Source of the DNA: Notamacropus eugenii
Lineage: Eukaryota > Chordata > Mammalia > Diprotodontia > Macropodidae
Direction of reading: 5' to 3'
NCBI RefSeq assembly: GCF_028372415.1
Contig: NC_092875.1
Span: 351,560,225-351,624,224, forward strand
DNA: 64,000 nucleotides
Shown: one piece after another, positions 1-10,735 of the stretch
Numbering within the stretch: position 1 is the first letter of the stretch
Layout of the letters: each line of letters opens with the position of its first letter
Translations under genes and position numbers: made by a program
Notes under the pieces: generated by a model
What the model was told of the DNA's origin: nothing
Databases searched by the model: none
The model's input: the letters and a program-made list of their open reading frames with translations, nothing else

Positions 1-1150
1 ATCAAAGCTATACCAAGTCACTCTGAAGTAAAACTTGGCAGCCAGTGGACTCAATGACCAGAAGAATCTGACAGTGAATCTCAAGAGATATAAAGGCTTT
101 ACACCATTCTGAATCATGCTAAATGTGGGTTGAAACAAGGCAAAGTGGAAACAAAATACTTCCATTACTGCTAACCTTTGACACAAAACTAAGCATGACC
201 AAAAATAGTGGATCAAAGCGTCAGCAGTTTTGTGGCTCTGTCAAAATCAAATATACCTTTTCATTACTCATCTAAAATCTCCCTTATTTTTGTTGAGAAA
301 AATGCAAGCTTGCTAGTTTTAGTAAAGCTTTTAGGACTACTGTGTAAAGTGATGAAAGAACATTTATGAAGTGGGCAGATCACTACTACAGGAAGAAAAC
401 CCAGAACAAATTTCTGACTTGACAAAGTTCTGAAGGACATCTTTACAAAGGTAGGGTGCACAGTGTTACTAGCTAATAATAGCTTGTATGCTAGATGGTA
501 GCTACTTGGAAAAGTTATCTGTTACAATTAAATTGGTTGACCTATGAGAGGTGAAAATCTAGGCACATTTCACTGATTTCATTACAGTTAATAAGAGCAT
601 AGGGCAAAGACTTTATAAAACCATCCTTTCAGTGCTTGAGAAATATAAAATCAACATTCATGACAGTTAAGGCTAAGGGTAGGAAAATAATGCTAAGATG
701 GAAAGTTAGAAAAGGGTAAGAAGACATGAATTCTCTCCCTAAACTGAATAGCCTTTTGTGGTCCCTGAGGATTTCATTCATTATGAGTTATTTCATTTTA
801 GTCTTTACATGTTTTTAACCTATTATAAAAAGTTATGTCCTACTCAATTCTTGTATTTCCACCATTCCTGATTCTATTTGTGTATCTCTCTCCAGTCTAC
901 TGCCTAGCACAGTGTTAGGCTTATGATAAAGGGCAGAATATATACTTATTTAACTACATTTCTCACAGATCATAGGTGTATTGCTTTGCCCATTAATATG
1001 TATTTTCAGTCTCTCTTCCATCATCAGATTTTTCCCATGTACTCACAAAAATTTTCTGTCCTTAGTGCTTTATTTTTCTCCTTTGTCCCCTCTGTCCACC
1101 CAGAAATAATGTAATAGCTCTATTCCTCATTACTGATAAATTAGAGAAAA
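1..1150. other. AT-rich intergenic DNA, nothing recognised
   Basis: I see no gene, RNA gene or repeat that I can name here. The short open frames on both strands (63-65 codons) have no recognisable domain and are of a length expected by chance. Old, strongly diverged repeats could be present and missed. Confidence 0.4.
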
Positions 1151-2575
1151 TGTTGTCTATGATGTTTGACTCCAATTATACATCATCCATTTTCTCTTCA
1201 CCCCCTAGCAATAAAGTTTATTCTCCCGACCACTCTAATGAAACTCACCCTTCAAAATTCATCAGTGTTGCACTAACTGACTAATGACCTCTTCTCAATT
1301 GTCAAGTTGTCCTCCTCCTTGATCTTTCTATAGCTTTGATACTTTTGAAGACTTTCTACTAAATACTCTTAAAAACTGAGCAAGCATTTTTATGATGCTT
1401 ACTTTGTGCCAGGCACTGTGCTAAGCACTTTTTACAACAACTCTGTGAACACATATACTGTTATTAGCTTCATTTTACAGTTGAGAATCTGAGGCAAACA
1501 AGTTAAAGGGCTTGCCTGGAGTCATACTCCTAGTAAGGATCTGAGGGCAGATTTTCAGGTCTTTCTGACCACCTGCAGTTAGCTGCCTCATTTATCACTC
1601 TTTTTATATGCTCTCATCACCTCTGCTAGCTCCTCATTTTCTCAATCCCTTGACATATTTTCCAAGGCTTATCCTTGTTCTTTATCTATTTTCTTTCATT
1701 ATCCTTTTGTTTCAAACTCACCCTTCTTTCAAACTTTCCTACTTTCTTTAAGTCATGACCATTTTCCCAAAATTCTTATTCATAAACTCAGAGTCATCCT
1801 TGACTCCACACTATCCCACACCCCTATAACCAATGTGCTACCAAGTCCTACCAAGTTTTCTCCTCAATATCTGTCCCATATATCCCCCTCTCTCTCTGCT
1901 TACATAGCCACCAGCCTAGTTCAGATCTTTATCACCTCTTACTTATACACACTATTACAATGCCTCCTATCTTGTCTCTGCCCCAAGTCATCATCCCTTC
2001 CAAAACATTTTTCACACAGCACCAGAGGGATTTTCCTAAAGTGCATATATGACTACATCACTCCCCTACTTAATAAAATCTAGGGTTTCCCTAATACCTG
2101 TGGTATAAAGTGAAAACTCCTTTAATTCTTAAAACTCATAATGAGCTGGATAATTCTAGTTTATTACAAAATGCTCAATTCATGTAACCCATAGTCTAGA
2201 AAACGTGTTTTTGCTTTTCTTCATGAGCAAGATTCTGTCTTCAGTCTCCATTCTTTTACATAGTTTGTCTATCCCCTTATGTATGAAATTTTCTCACTAT
2301 CACACTATTAGTGTCCAATTTCTATCAAGGCTCAATTTAAACACCACATTCTGAACGAAAATATTCCTCATCTCCATAGATGCTTCTAACCCCATCCTCC
2401 AAATTACCTTGTATTTTTCTAGTATATATGTATGTGTATATATTGTATCTCCCCACCAAAACCTCCAATATAATGTAAGTTAATTGAGGACATCAAGTAT
2501 TTCATCTCCAGTAGTATGTCCTGCACCTATCACATAGCAGACACTTAATAAATTCATGCTGATTCATTGATCAGT
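1150..2575 (+). mobile_element. L2: L2 LINE, 3' part, split by a MIR
   Basis: This is a decayed L2 non-LTR retrotransposon in sense orientation. Recognisable L2 stretches run in order: the 'ctaatgacctc...ttctcaattgtc' region near 1285, the 'tttccctaatacctgtgg' block near 2085, 'aaattaccttgtatttt' near 2401, and the typical 3' terminus (aatgtaagttaattgagga, then the block ending in acacttaataaattcatg) near 2470-2575. A MIR at about 1383-1590 interrupts it. No reading frame survives. Divergence suggests an ancient mammalian insertion. Confidence 0.75.
1383..1590 (+). mobile_element. MIR: MIR SINE inserted in L2
   Basis: The stretch 'tttgtgccaggcactgtg' is followed by a 'cattttacagttgagaatct' block and then 'aaagggcttgcctggagtca', which matches the order of motifs in the MIR core. 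L2 sequence resumes on both sides, so the MIR landed inside the L2 copy or next to it. Confidence 0.75.
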
Positions 2576-3482
2576 CTCTACATTCTTTCTCTCTAATAGA
2601 GAAATTATCGCAGTTTGCTTCAATTACTACCCTTATGTAAATAACTCTTAAGTCTATAACTCCAGTTACAGACCTGTCCTCTCTTTTGATCACTAGAAAA
2701 GGGGACGGAAAGACCATGAATCAGTTTTTAGGCTATTAATAACTTTAATTTAGCACTTTGTACTCTAATCTGTGAGTTTTGTTCAGTGACTAATATGTGG
2801 AAAAACTAATCAAAATATTCATATTAATCTGGACATATTTGCTATAAATGAGAAAAAAGAGGGATAAAGAAGTTGCAACTAAATATAAGGATGGCTTACA
2901 ATTTCTCCTTAAAGAAGAAAAAGAAAAAAAGGAATTAGAGTTAGTGTTGTTGCATGTGCAAATGTAACAACAAAACTTTAATAGATATTAGTCATCTCAA
3001 ACAGAACTGCTCATGGAAATAGTTTGCTAAGTATTTGTCAAAAGATTACCAGTAAAATGACTATAGTTTATATACTAACATCTGTAGCAGAGGACAGAGA
3101 AATAAAGAAATTCTGCGGAAAAACTCAGTAAGACTTTTCAAATTAAGCTAGGGTATAGTTGGAAACTCATTGATTTTAATTCAAATGTAAGAATAGATGA
3201 AGACATAAATAAATATATGGGAAAAATAGGGATCAAGTATAGGGAATGGGAGAGGAAAAAGCTATGTAAATGATACAGAAGCATTATGCCTATACATATT
3301 GAATGCTTTCTATAAGAACAAGATCAGAAAATGTTACACATAACATCCACTTTTTAATATAACTAAATGAAGTCGATATTTTAATGGATAGAAAATAACT
3401 TGATAGCAGTGTGAAAGTTAGTAAGTTATGATCACTTGTCTATATACAATCAGACTACCAACTTATAAGGACAAGCCAGGAG
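2576..3482. other. AT-rich intergenic DNA, nothing recognised
   Basis: No gene or named repeat was recognised. There is a short A/G-rich low-complexity patch near 2905-2935. Old L1 sequence could be present, but I cannot support it. Confidence 0.35.
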
Positions 3483-3557
3483 AAAAAAATAGAATAAGAA
3501 AAAAAATACAATAAGAAAACAAAATACAATAAGAAAAAAATACAATAAGAAAAAAAG
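3483..3557. repeat. A-rich imperfect tandem repeat
   Basis: Units containing 'aatacaataagaaaa' recur about four times with a period near 17-18 bp. It lies just upstream of an L1 3' fragment. It may be an expanded A-rich tail of an older retroelement. Confidence 0.65.
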
Positions 3558-3589
3558 TTCAGAATGGCCTTTTAACAAACTGTTGATGA

Positions 3590-4150
3590 AAAAAGGGGAT
3601 ATGACTAGAAGAAAAGGGCATGAACCCTATAATAATTTCATACAGAAGTTTCACTGATATAAATTTGTAGCAGATCTCTTTGTGGTGGCAATGAACTGGA
3701 AATTGCAGGGATGTCCAACAGTTGGGGAATGGTTGAACAAATCGTGGTATAAGATTGTGTTGGAATATGACTATGCTATAAGAACTGATGAACTCAATGA
3801 TCCTAGAAAGACATGGAAAGACTTGCATGACATAATGAAGAATGAAATTACCAGAACCAAGAGAACATTGCATACAGTTAACAGCAATACTATTTTAAGA
3901 ATGACTTTTGAGTAAATAAGTTATTTTGATTGTTATAAATACCCAAATTCACTATAAAGGACTTATGAAAAAGACAATATCTGCATTCAGAGAAAGAACT
4001 GATAAATAGATGTATAGAACAATTTTGTAAATATTTGTGTATTTGTGTGTGTACCTATTTGTGTCTAATGGTAGTCATTCTAGGGCAGGGGGGAATAAAA
4101 AAAGAAACTGACATGATAATTTTCTTGCATATTTGAAAGGAATAACAACC
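3590..4150 (+). mobile_element. L1: L1 LINE 3' fragment
   Basis: This is a diverged marsupial L1 end. Landmarks are 'tttgtggtggcaatgaact' at about 3679, 'ggggaatggttgaacaaat' near 3724, 'ggaaagacttgcatgac' near 3814, and 'accagaaccaagagaaca' near 3850, followed by the 3' UTR. The same series occurs in the other L1 copies in this window (for example near 11340 and 31020). It is 5'-truncated and not coding. Confidence 0.8.
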
Positions 4151-4393
4151 TGTACATAGTAGATTTACAATTTCATATGTAGTCACCTTACTGTATTTTG
4201 TTACAGAAATTTTCACTTGTTTTATTCCATAAATTAAAAATAAATGTCATTTGCCCTAACAAGTATCTCCAAAGGATTTTTCTTAATGTCCTTCTTAGTC
4301 AGCGAACATTTGATTTATTTGTTGGAGAGAAGTATGGCAACCAAGGACATCACTGGCTTGTAACACAAACTCATTCATAATTATATATATATT
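4151..4393. other. Unassigned intergenic DNA
   Basis: This lies between an L1 3' end and a GA microsatellite. No feature was recognised. Part of it may be an L1 3' UTR remnant. Confidence 0.3.
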
Positions 4394-4424
<31 letters not shown>

Positions 4425-4451
4425 GGGGAGAGGGAGAGAGAGAGAGAGAGG
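4394..4451. repeat. (GA)n / GA-rich microsatellite
   Basis: Alternating ga, gaca and gggga units form an uninterrupted purine tract on the plus strand. It sits at the upstream edge of an L2 fragment. Confidence 0.9.
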
Positions 4452-4454
4452 CTT

Positions 4455-5245
4455 CTTTCCCATAACTTCTACAATCTGGCTTCAGATTTTATCATTGAAC
4501 AGTGACCGATCTCTCCAAAGTTACCAAGAAGTTTTAATTGCAAGCTCCAATGGAATTTTCTCTCGTCTTATCCTTCTTCAAGTATTATATCACCAATGCG
4601 ATAGGCAGCCATGAATATGCCAGCACAATTCTGAATTACAAAATACCACAGACTCTCCATGTGGAAGACAGAACCAAAACATTTATTCAGACACCAGAAA
4701 ACCAAATCCGAAAGCCAGAAAGACAAATTCATCATAGCAAGAAAGAAATCTATACATAATAACAACACAGAGGGCAAACTCAGCAAGAAGCTTTCCTTCT
4801 GTTATATCAGCTTCCCACAAACCAACTCACTTAAACAAATCACAAACAAGTTCTCACTCACACTAGCCAGCAGCCTGCTTTTCTCTCTCCCTTAGTGCAC
4901 ACTGCACTGACCAGTTTCCCCTCAGCCCTGCTCTTGCTCCAACTCTTCCTCTTCCACCCTTCCTGCTCTACCCCTTCCTGTTCCATGTAACTTAAGACTC
5001 ACATGACTCTGGGTTCCATGTGATTTAAGTAGGTCACATGGGCCTATTCATGGATTGGAAAGATCTTCCCATTAAGAGAAAATCTATATTAACAATAAGC
5101 AAAAATGTGTTAGCAATACGAGTATCTACAGTACTTGAAAATGTTGACCCCTTTCCCTATCTGGATACATTTTTAATACAAGTTTTTGTGATACTGTACT
5201 CCCTTCCACTCCAAAAAATTACAAAACCATTTGAGTATTTGGGCA
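4455..5245 (+). mobile_element. L2: L2 LINE fragment split by a solo LTR
   Basis: L2 motifs are visible before the LTR ('caatctggcttcagatttta' near 4471, 'tctccaaagttaccaa' near 4513, 'tgcaagctccaatgg' near 4540). They are visible again after it ('gaaaatgttgaccc' near 5138, 'tctggatacattttt' near 5160, 'gtttttgtgatactgta' near 5182). Read without the intervening LTR, the two parts follow the order of the L2 ORF2 region. The element is decayed. Confidence 0.65.
4585..5094 (-). mobile_element. Solo LTR, family C (ERV fossil)
   Basis: The stretch is homologous to about 30449-30910 in the same orientation. Both share the blocks 'atgaatatgccagca', 'acatttattcag', 'caccagaaaaccaaat', 'tccatgtgat' and 'taggtca'. 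Read on the minus strand it starts TGTTAATATAG and carries an AATAAATG polyadenylation-type signal, as an LTR should. No internal retroviral region is attached, so this is a solo LTR. The plus-strand left edge is approximate and I could not identify a clean target duplication. Moderately old fossil. Confidence 0.65.
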
Positions 5246-6120
5246 CTTATTTCTTACATTAATTAGGTATATAATGGTCAGAGATAGCAGTGTAAGAAAA
5301 GTAATAATGGGTGAAAAATAGATTGATGCTGCATTTTTTTTAAAGAAAGGAGGAGCTAGAAACTGAAAATATTTAAAAAAAAGAAAAAGGAAGGTTGAGT
5401 CATGGAGGTAAACAAAAATCTAAGATTTAATTAAGCACGAGGAAAATGTAGGAACCCCTCTTCCCAACACACACACATTTTTAACCATACCCTCAGCTTG
5501 TACGGTTATTCAAGAGACTCCACTAGTGTACTTCCCATTTCATTCTCTTCTGGTTGAAGGGGTTATGTGTCTTTAAGCTGCTTCCTCCATTAGGTGAAGG
5601 TCTTTCTGCAAATGTATGCGTCTGTTTATCCTCACTTTGTCTAAAGGAGTATAGCCCTTCCTCTCTCATCTCCACCCCACTTTCCTCTTTGTTATCCTCT
5701 GGTATATGCACACAAGGCTGCCTCCTCAAAGTATTCCTAAGCCTGGAAGCTCCCCAAATTCACTTACTTCTGCAGAAATTCCTCCAGCATTTCAAGCCCT
5801 TACAGTCAACTTATTTGGTTGTGAGCACTCCTCTTGCCAATGAATACTCTTGCCTTCTTGATCCAAATAAATTAGTACCTCATAAGGGATCACATAGAAT
5901 AAATTATCCTGTTCACAGATGTAAAACTTCATAAAGGTCTGCATCAATTATATTAGTTGAGGTGGGTGGTGGGGAAGGGTGGAGAAATCTATCCCTTGTA
6001 AAAGTAAGAGAAGAATAATTTTACAAGTTAAGGCAGGCCACATGCCTTTGATACAGTCAAGGTAAAAATTTCTTTGAATGGGAAACGTAGAGATGGCATC
6101 TGTTTAATTCAGTTAAATTC
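5246..6120. other. Intergenic DNA, nothing recognised
   Basis: There is no recognisable gene. A 126-codon open frame at 5554-5934 (+) has no known domain and a low-complexity Ser/Leu/Pro composition, so I treat it as chance. Confidence 0.4.
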
Positions 6121-6514
6121 AATTGAACAAGCATTTTTAAGTGTCTATTAAGAGGCAGAAAAGGTATTTGGAATTGAGCATTCAAATACAAAGAGTGGCA
6201 CACCACCTATACTAAATTAGTTATGTTCTACCAAGTATGCTACATGTACACAATTAAGCAAATACTATATGTCTGAATATAGAAATACAGATATCTACAT
6301 TCAAATATGTGTACATACATACAACACATGTAAAATGCAAAGCATTTTGTTGTTATTGAGAGCAGGTTAGAAAGAAGCCACAGCTCTTGGGGTCAATTAG
6401 GAAGGCTCCAAGGTAGGAATTGCTATCTGAGCTGAACTTTCATGAGGACTAGGTATTTTTAGTATGTTTGTCAAATGTCCACAGGATAGTTCAGTTTTTG
6501 AGCCTTAAGGACCA

Positions 6515-6665
6515 ATCAGTCAATCAATCAATATTTATTAAATTCCTTCTCTGTGTTATTTCCTGTGTTAGGCTCTAAGCATACAAAGAGAATATTGTCT
6601 CTGCTCTAAAGGACTTTACATTCCAACAGGAGGATACAACCCAAGTAATAGGAGTGGTACCCAGG
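6515..6665 (+). repeat. Dispersed mammalian repeat (family not assigned), copy 1
   Basis: The pattern 'caatcaatatttatta', then 'cctgtgttaggctctaagca', then 'ggactttacattccaa' recurs at 32880, 35060 and 43975. It looks like the widespread 'catttattaag ... ggatacaaag ... aggagcttacattct' repeat seen across marsupial and placental genomes. I do not assign it a name. Confidence 0.6.
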
Positions 6666-7790
6666 AAACATAGCTTTGGTGAGGGCAGTAACACACATGT
6701 TGAGAGAAATCACAAGGCAGTTAACCATTACACTCTTGATCTAATACCAGTAGTAACACTTATTACCACGGCAAGTGGGAAAAATAGAAGGTGGAGCTAC
6801 AGGTGGAAGCCTGAGTGATTTATGATTGACAGAGTACATGACAAAATGCATCATGTCACATAAAGCATTGTGGATGGTTAGCTGGGATATGAAGCATCTG
6901 ACTAAGTAAGTGGGTTATATTAGTTTTAATTATCCCACCTGTTAATCAGGACAGGTCAGCCCAAGTAGGAAGCCTCAAAGCTGAGTGAGTTTACTCACTC
7001 TGGGCATAGTTTTGAGAGGTATGAACCTTAAAAATCATTGTTACTGGTAGGAAGAAGCAAAGTAGTGGCAGGAAAATGGTAAGATGCCCATGCTGAGTAA
7101 GACTTTGACTTTCAGGAAGACAGTTTTCCCTTGAAATTCCACTGCCATTTCTGTTGAGGAAGATGTCTTCAGATTGTTGGGATTGATCTGAATTCAGGAA
7201 TAAAGTTTCCATCCTAAGAGTTTCTTTGACTAATGAAAACATGAAGTAGATAATACTCTACAAATATAAGCATTATACAATGTAATTGAATATTATGCAT
7301 ATATGTGCATGTATATATATACATATTTGTATTGAACTATATCTATAACTACTATTCTATTATGAAACTTCTTTAATTATTGCTGTATATATTTACATAT
7401 CACATGCAAGCAGACATAGGTGAAGTCAAAAATGTATTAGCAAATTACAGTAAAGTAGTCCTGTATATTATTTGAAAGTTTGTCCTTGCCAACTTTGTCA
7501 TTATCACTGAATTTTTTCTCGATTCTCTGTCCCCAGGCTTGATAGATTTATTTTCTTTGCACCAAGTGCTTTATCATCATTTTTTAGAATCATCCAAATA
7601 GCTGAAGGAAACTTAGAAATTTGTTCTTAAAAAAAAAAACAAAACGATTTTCGACTTGACATGGAAAGTCCCTGAGGGGAAGGGGACAATGGAAATGCCC
7701 TAGGGTATATGAGAAGACTTGATCCACATTCTATACTTAAGGAAAATATCCAGATTTGACAGGTATATATATAGTTTAGTCTGATATCTA
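6666..7790. other. Intergenic DNA, nothing recognised
   Basis: No named feature was found. It contains AT-rich, microsatellite-like patches near 7295-7330. Confidence 0.35.
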
Positions 7791-7802
7791 TGCATATGCA
7801 TC

Positions 7803-7963
7803 CACATATATATATATATATATTCCTCTGTCTGTACCTACATATATGTGTATATATAAACACACAAAATACCATACAAAATACGTATACAACACACACA
7901 CGCATATATATATATATATATATACGTATATATATATATATACGTATATATATATATATACAT
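7803..7963. repeat. (TA)n/(AC)n compound microsatellite
   Basis: TA dinucleotide runs at about 7805-7823 and 7906-7962 flank a diverged AC-rich stretch. The right-hand run is broken twice by 'tacgta', which makes it self-complementary over much of its length. Confidence 0.9.
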
Positions 7964-8129
7964 TTATGTTTGCATTTTATTTTTTCTCTGCAAAGGATTG
8001 ATATGGAATATCAGCTGCTTTCCCTGAGCATGCACTCTTGTGAGCTCACTGATACTTCTTCCCTGTATCATTCCCTCCCAACATGACATTTGCTCATACT
8101 GACACTTCAAATCCTTAAACAATCTTGCA

Positions 8130-8310
8130 CTGTGGAGTGAAACAGGAATGTAGTGAATTTAGAGTCAGAACATCTGAATTCAAGTCACTGTAGAAAAATT
8201 AACTTTTATGAATATGTATCCTCACCTAGAAAATAGATATCTTCTACCTCACTGGGTTGTTGCAAGAATAGAGATCATGTATATGAAAATTTGCTGTTTA
8301 GTTTAACATA
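8130..8310 (+). mobile_element. MIR: MIR SINE
   Basis: The order 'agagtcagaacatctgaatt', 'caagtcactgta', 'ctcacctagaaaatagat' and 'cctcactgggttgttgcaag' follows MIR from its tRNA-related part through the core to the 3' end. It is diverged but well ordered. Confidence 0.65.
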
Positions 8311-8389
8311 GACCATCATCCTTCACTTTCATATATTACATGTCCTTTCCAAATATGTCAAGATTTATAGCAAATATCTTTATTTTTTT

Positions 8390-8490
8390 AAGAGTTGGAA
8401 GGACCTTAGGGTTTATGTTATCCACACATCTCATTTTCACATGACAACAACGAAATGCAATGTGAATAAAATGACTTGCTTTTTAGGCAA
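8390..8490 (+). mobile_element. MIR-related fragment
   Basis: 'gttggaaggaccttagggt' followed by 'cattttcacatgac' and 'aaaatgacttgctt' resembles the 'ggaccttagaggtcatctag ... ttttacagatgagg' class of MIR-like repeats also seen at 8990 and 36495. Confidence 0.5.
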
Positions 8491-8989
8491 TATGGAGGTA
8501 CTGGCCCAAGGAGTTTATATCTCAGACTTTGCTTCTAATCAATGGACCTTCATTCAAATTTAATGTGGTACTAGCAGCTGACTGACACATCTCCTTGCTA
8601 CATAACAAGGGAGAACCACTTCCTTCTTCACTGGCTCATCTTCTCCCATGCAAGCTCTCCCAGCCAGTTAAATTAGAGGTTAAAAGATAGCTGCTAGTTC
8701 TAGGAGTATGAGATCATCAAGATTGTGATTGCTAGACCTTAATTAGAAGGGAGATGACTTATACTTACTTTCTCTACTTAGTAGCATTAACAACTTTTGA
8801 GGTTTAATTTCTGCACCAAAAATATCTTGATTGTAGTCTGGCAGGGATTTGATTGATATTTTATCTGGAAATGATGGTCCATTTAAATTGATGAGCACAC
8901 AAAGCTGAAAGTATTTTTATGGGGAAAGCACTTTGTAAACTTTAATATCTCATTTATTCTCAGTTGTTATTACTGGTATTAATTATAGC

Positions 8990-9740
8990 TATGAGGGATC
9001 TTAGAGGTCATCTGTCGGCCTAATTGCTGTGGGCTGCCCAGGTCATCTTAATTATCTCCAGCTCTTTGGTGGCCAGCCAGATAAACGAATGAGAGAAGAG
9101 ACCTCCAGAGTCAAACAGAAGTGTAGGCTTTATTCTGGATCTTAGCTACATGTCAGCATGCAGGGTGAGTTCTTCCCGAGGAGAAAGGAACCACCCCCTC
9201 TCAGTATGCAGGGCTAGTGCTCCCCATGGGAACCCCCCATATGAGCCCCCTTCTCCCTCCCTAGGAGCAAGCAAAAGGAACCCTCAGGCTTTCCTGTCCC
9301 CATTTAAGCTCTCCCAACTGCATAGTTCACTCGTGGACACTGTGCATGCTCTCAGCCCCTTAGCCAATTAACAACAGGTGTGCTCAGACCGTGGACCAAT
9401 CTCAAGGATGGGATGCTCTCCCCAGCAAGTTTCCACCAAGAAGAGGTGGAAAAATGAGATATCTCATGTCTCACTCCTCAATTCCCAGCTGTTCCCTGGG
9501 GGGCCTCGTGACAGCTCAGCGATTTCAAGAGCCCTCACCTTTACCTGACCCAAGGCACTTTACGTGAGAACCAAGCTTATACCCCAACAGTCATCTAATT
9601 TAATCCTCTCTGTTTATAGATGAAAAAAAGAGAAGCATAGACAGGTTAAAAGAACTTCTCAAGATCATGTAGTCATTAAGTGAGAGAGCCAGAATTCAGA
9701 CCCATGTATTTTAATACAAAACCCTGTACTTGTTCTAGTA
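8990..9740 (+). mobile_element. MIR-like repeat split by a solo LTR
   Basis: 'gagggatcttagaggtcatc' (8993-9012) resumes after the LTR as 'taatttaatcctctctg', 'tatagatgaaaaaaagagaa', 'aacttctcaagatcat' and 'gccagaattcagaccc'. Joined across the insertion the parts give the expected continuous MIR-like repeat. The LTR target duplication lies exactly at the break. Confidence 0.75.
9013..9589 (-). mobile_element. Solo LTR, family B (ERV fossil), 6-bp TSD
   Basis: A 577-bp TG...CA unit (plus strand tgtcggcc ... ccccaaca) is flanked by the direct repeat gtcatc at 9007-9012 and 9590-9595. On the minus strand it runs from TGTTGGGG to the polyadenylation-type AATAAAGC, complementary to 'gctttatt' near 9127, and onward. 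It is related to the LTR at 23676-24283: both share 'gataaac', 'gagtcaaacag', 'ctttatt' and 'gggcctcgt'. No internal proviral DNA is attached. A 6-bp duplication is usual for class II (beta-like) retroviruses; that assignment is inference. Confidence 0.85.
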
Positions 9741-9744
9741 TACT

Positions 9745-10725
9745 GAGCTTTTTTACTATTTATTTTATTTTTACTTCAGATATATTTGATGAATATCAAT
9801 GAATCCTTCATTGATTCCATGTTCAAAGACCTATCCCTTTCAACAAATTTAAAGAAAAAAAAATTCAACAAAAGCAACCAACATATCTTTGTCTAACTGT
9901 ATATGTGGTTGTATTTGTTAGATTGTTACAGTCGTTGTATATGTAGTTTTCCTACTTCTGCTGATTTCACCTTGCATCAGATTATTCATATCTTCTCATG
10001 CTTCTCTGAATTTTTCAGTCATTATTTCCTATAGCACAATGATAATTCAATATTTTCATTACCATTATTTGTTTAGTCACTATCTACTTCATTTCTACTT
10101 CTCTTCTACAAAAAGTGTTACTATGGATATTTTGGTGTATAATGACTTTTTTTTTGGCTAAATGCCTGTCATTGAGACCTCTTGTTCAAATGTGTGGATA
10201 TTTTAGTCCTTTCCTTTTTTCAAACATAATTACATATTGTTTTACAGAATAGTTGTAATAAGTTCACAATTCCACCAAAAGTGTAGTAATGTCTTCTTGT
10301 GGCCACTAACATATTGACCATTTCCATCTTTTATATTCTTTGCCCATTTTTTTCTATGTGAGGAGAAACATTAGAAATGTTTTGTTTTGAATTTCTCTTA
10401 TATGAGACCATAATTCCTTAGTTCACTTTGATTCTGTTATGAACATTCCCCCGCTATATTCCTCAAGAAGGTGTCTAATGGAGAAAGATTCTTTGTGTTA
10501 TTTATTTGTCTTAACTTTCTATATATCTTGTATACTAAATGTGTATGAGAGACATTTGATTCAAAGTTATATTCTCTGACACATCACCTGCTCCTTCAGC
10601 ACTGATACTACCCCTTCTCCAAATTTCATTGATTATATTCATACAAAAGTTTTCTTAATTTCATAGAAAACATTTTTTTGGTTATTTTTATTATATTGCT
10701 TAAGAATTCTCCTCTTAATAGTTTA
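9745..10725 (-). mobile_element. L1: Old L1 LINE fragment
   Basis: The plus strand reads as the complement of L1 3' sequence. Examples are 'tatctttgtctaact ... gttgtatatgtag', 'cttctgctgatttcacctt' near 9955, 'ctatggatattttggtgtat' near 10121 and 'ttctttgcccattttttt' near 10337. These are the antisense of motifs seen in sense in the L1 at 10736-12495. It is heavily diverged and not coding. Confidence 0.6.
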
Positions 10726-10735
10726 CCTGTCACAT

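Noticed and set aside
5554-5934. 126-codon plus-strand open frame as a gene
   Set aside because: Low-complexity Ser/Leu/Pro composition, no domain, no splice or promoter context, and an overlapping minus-strand frame.
7790-8086. 98-codon Tyr/Ile-rich frame
   Set aside because: Encoded by the TA/CA microsatellite.
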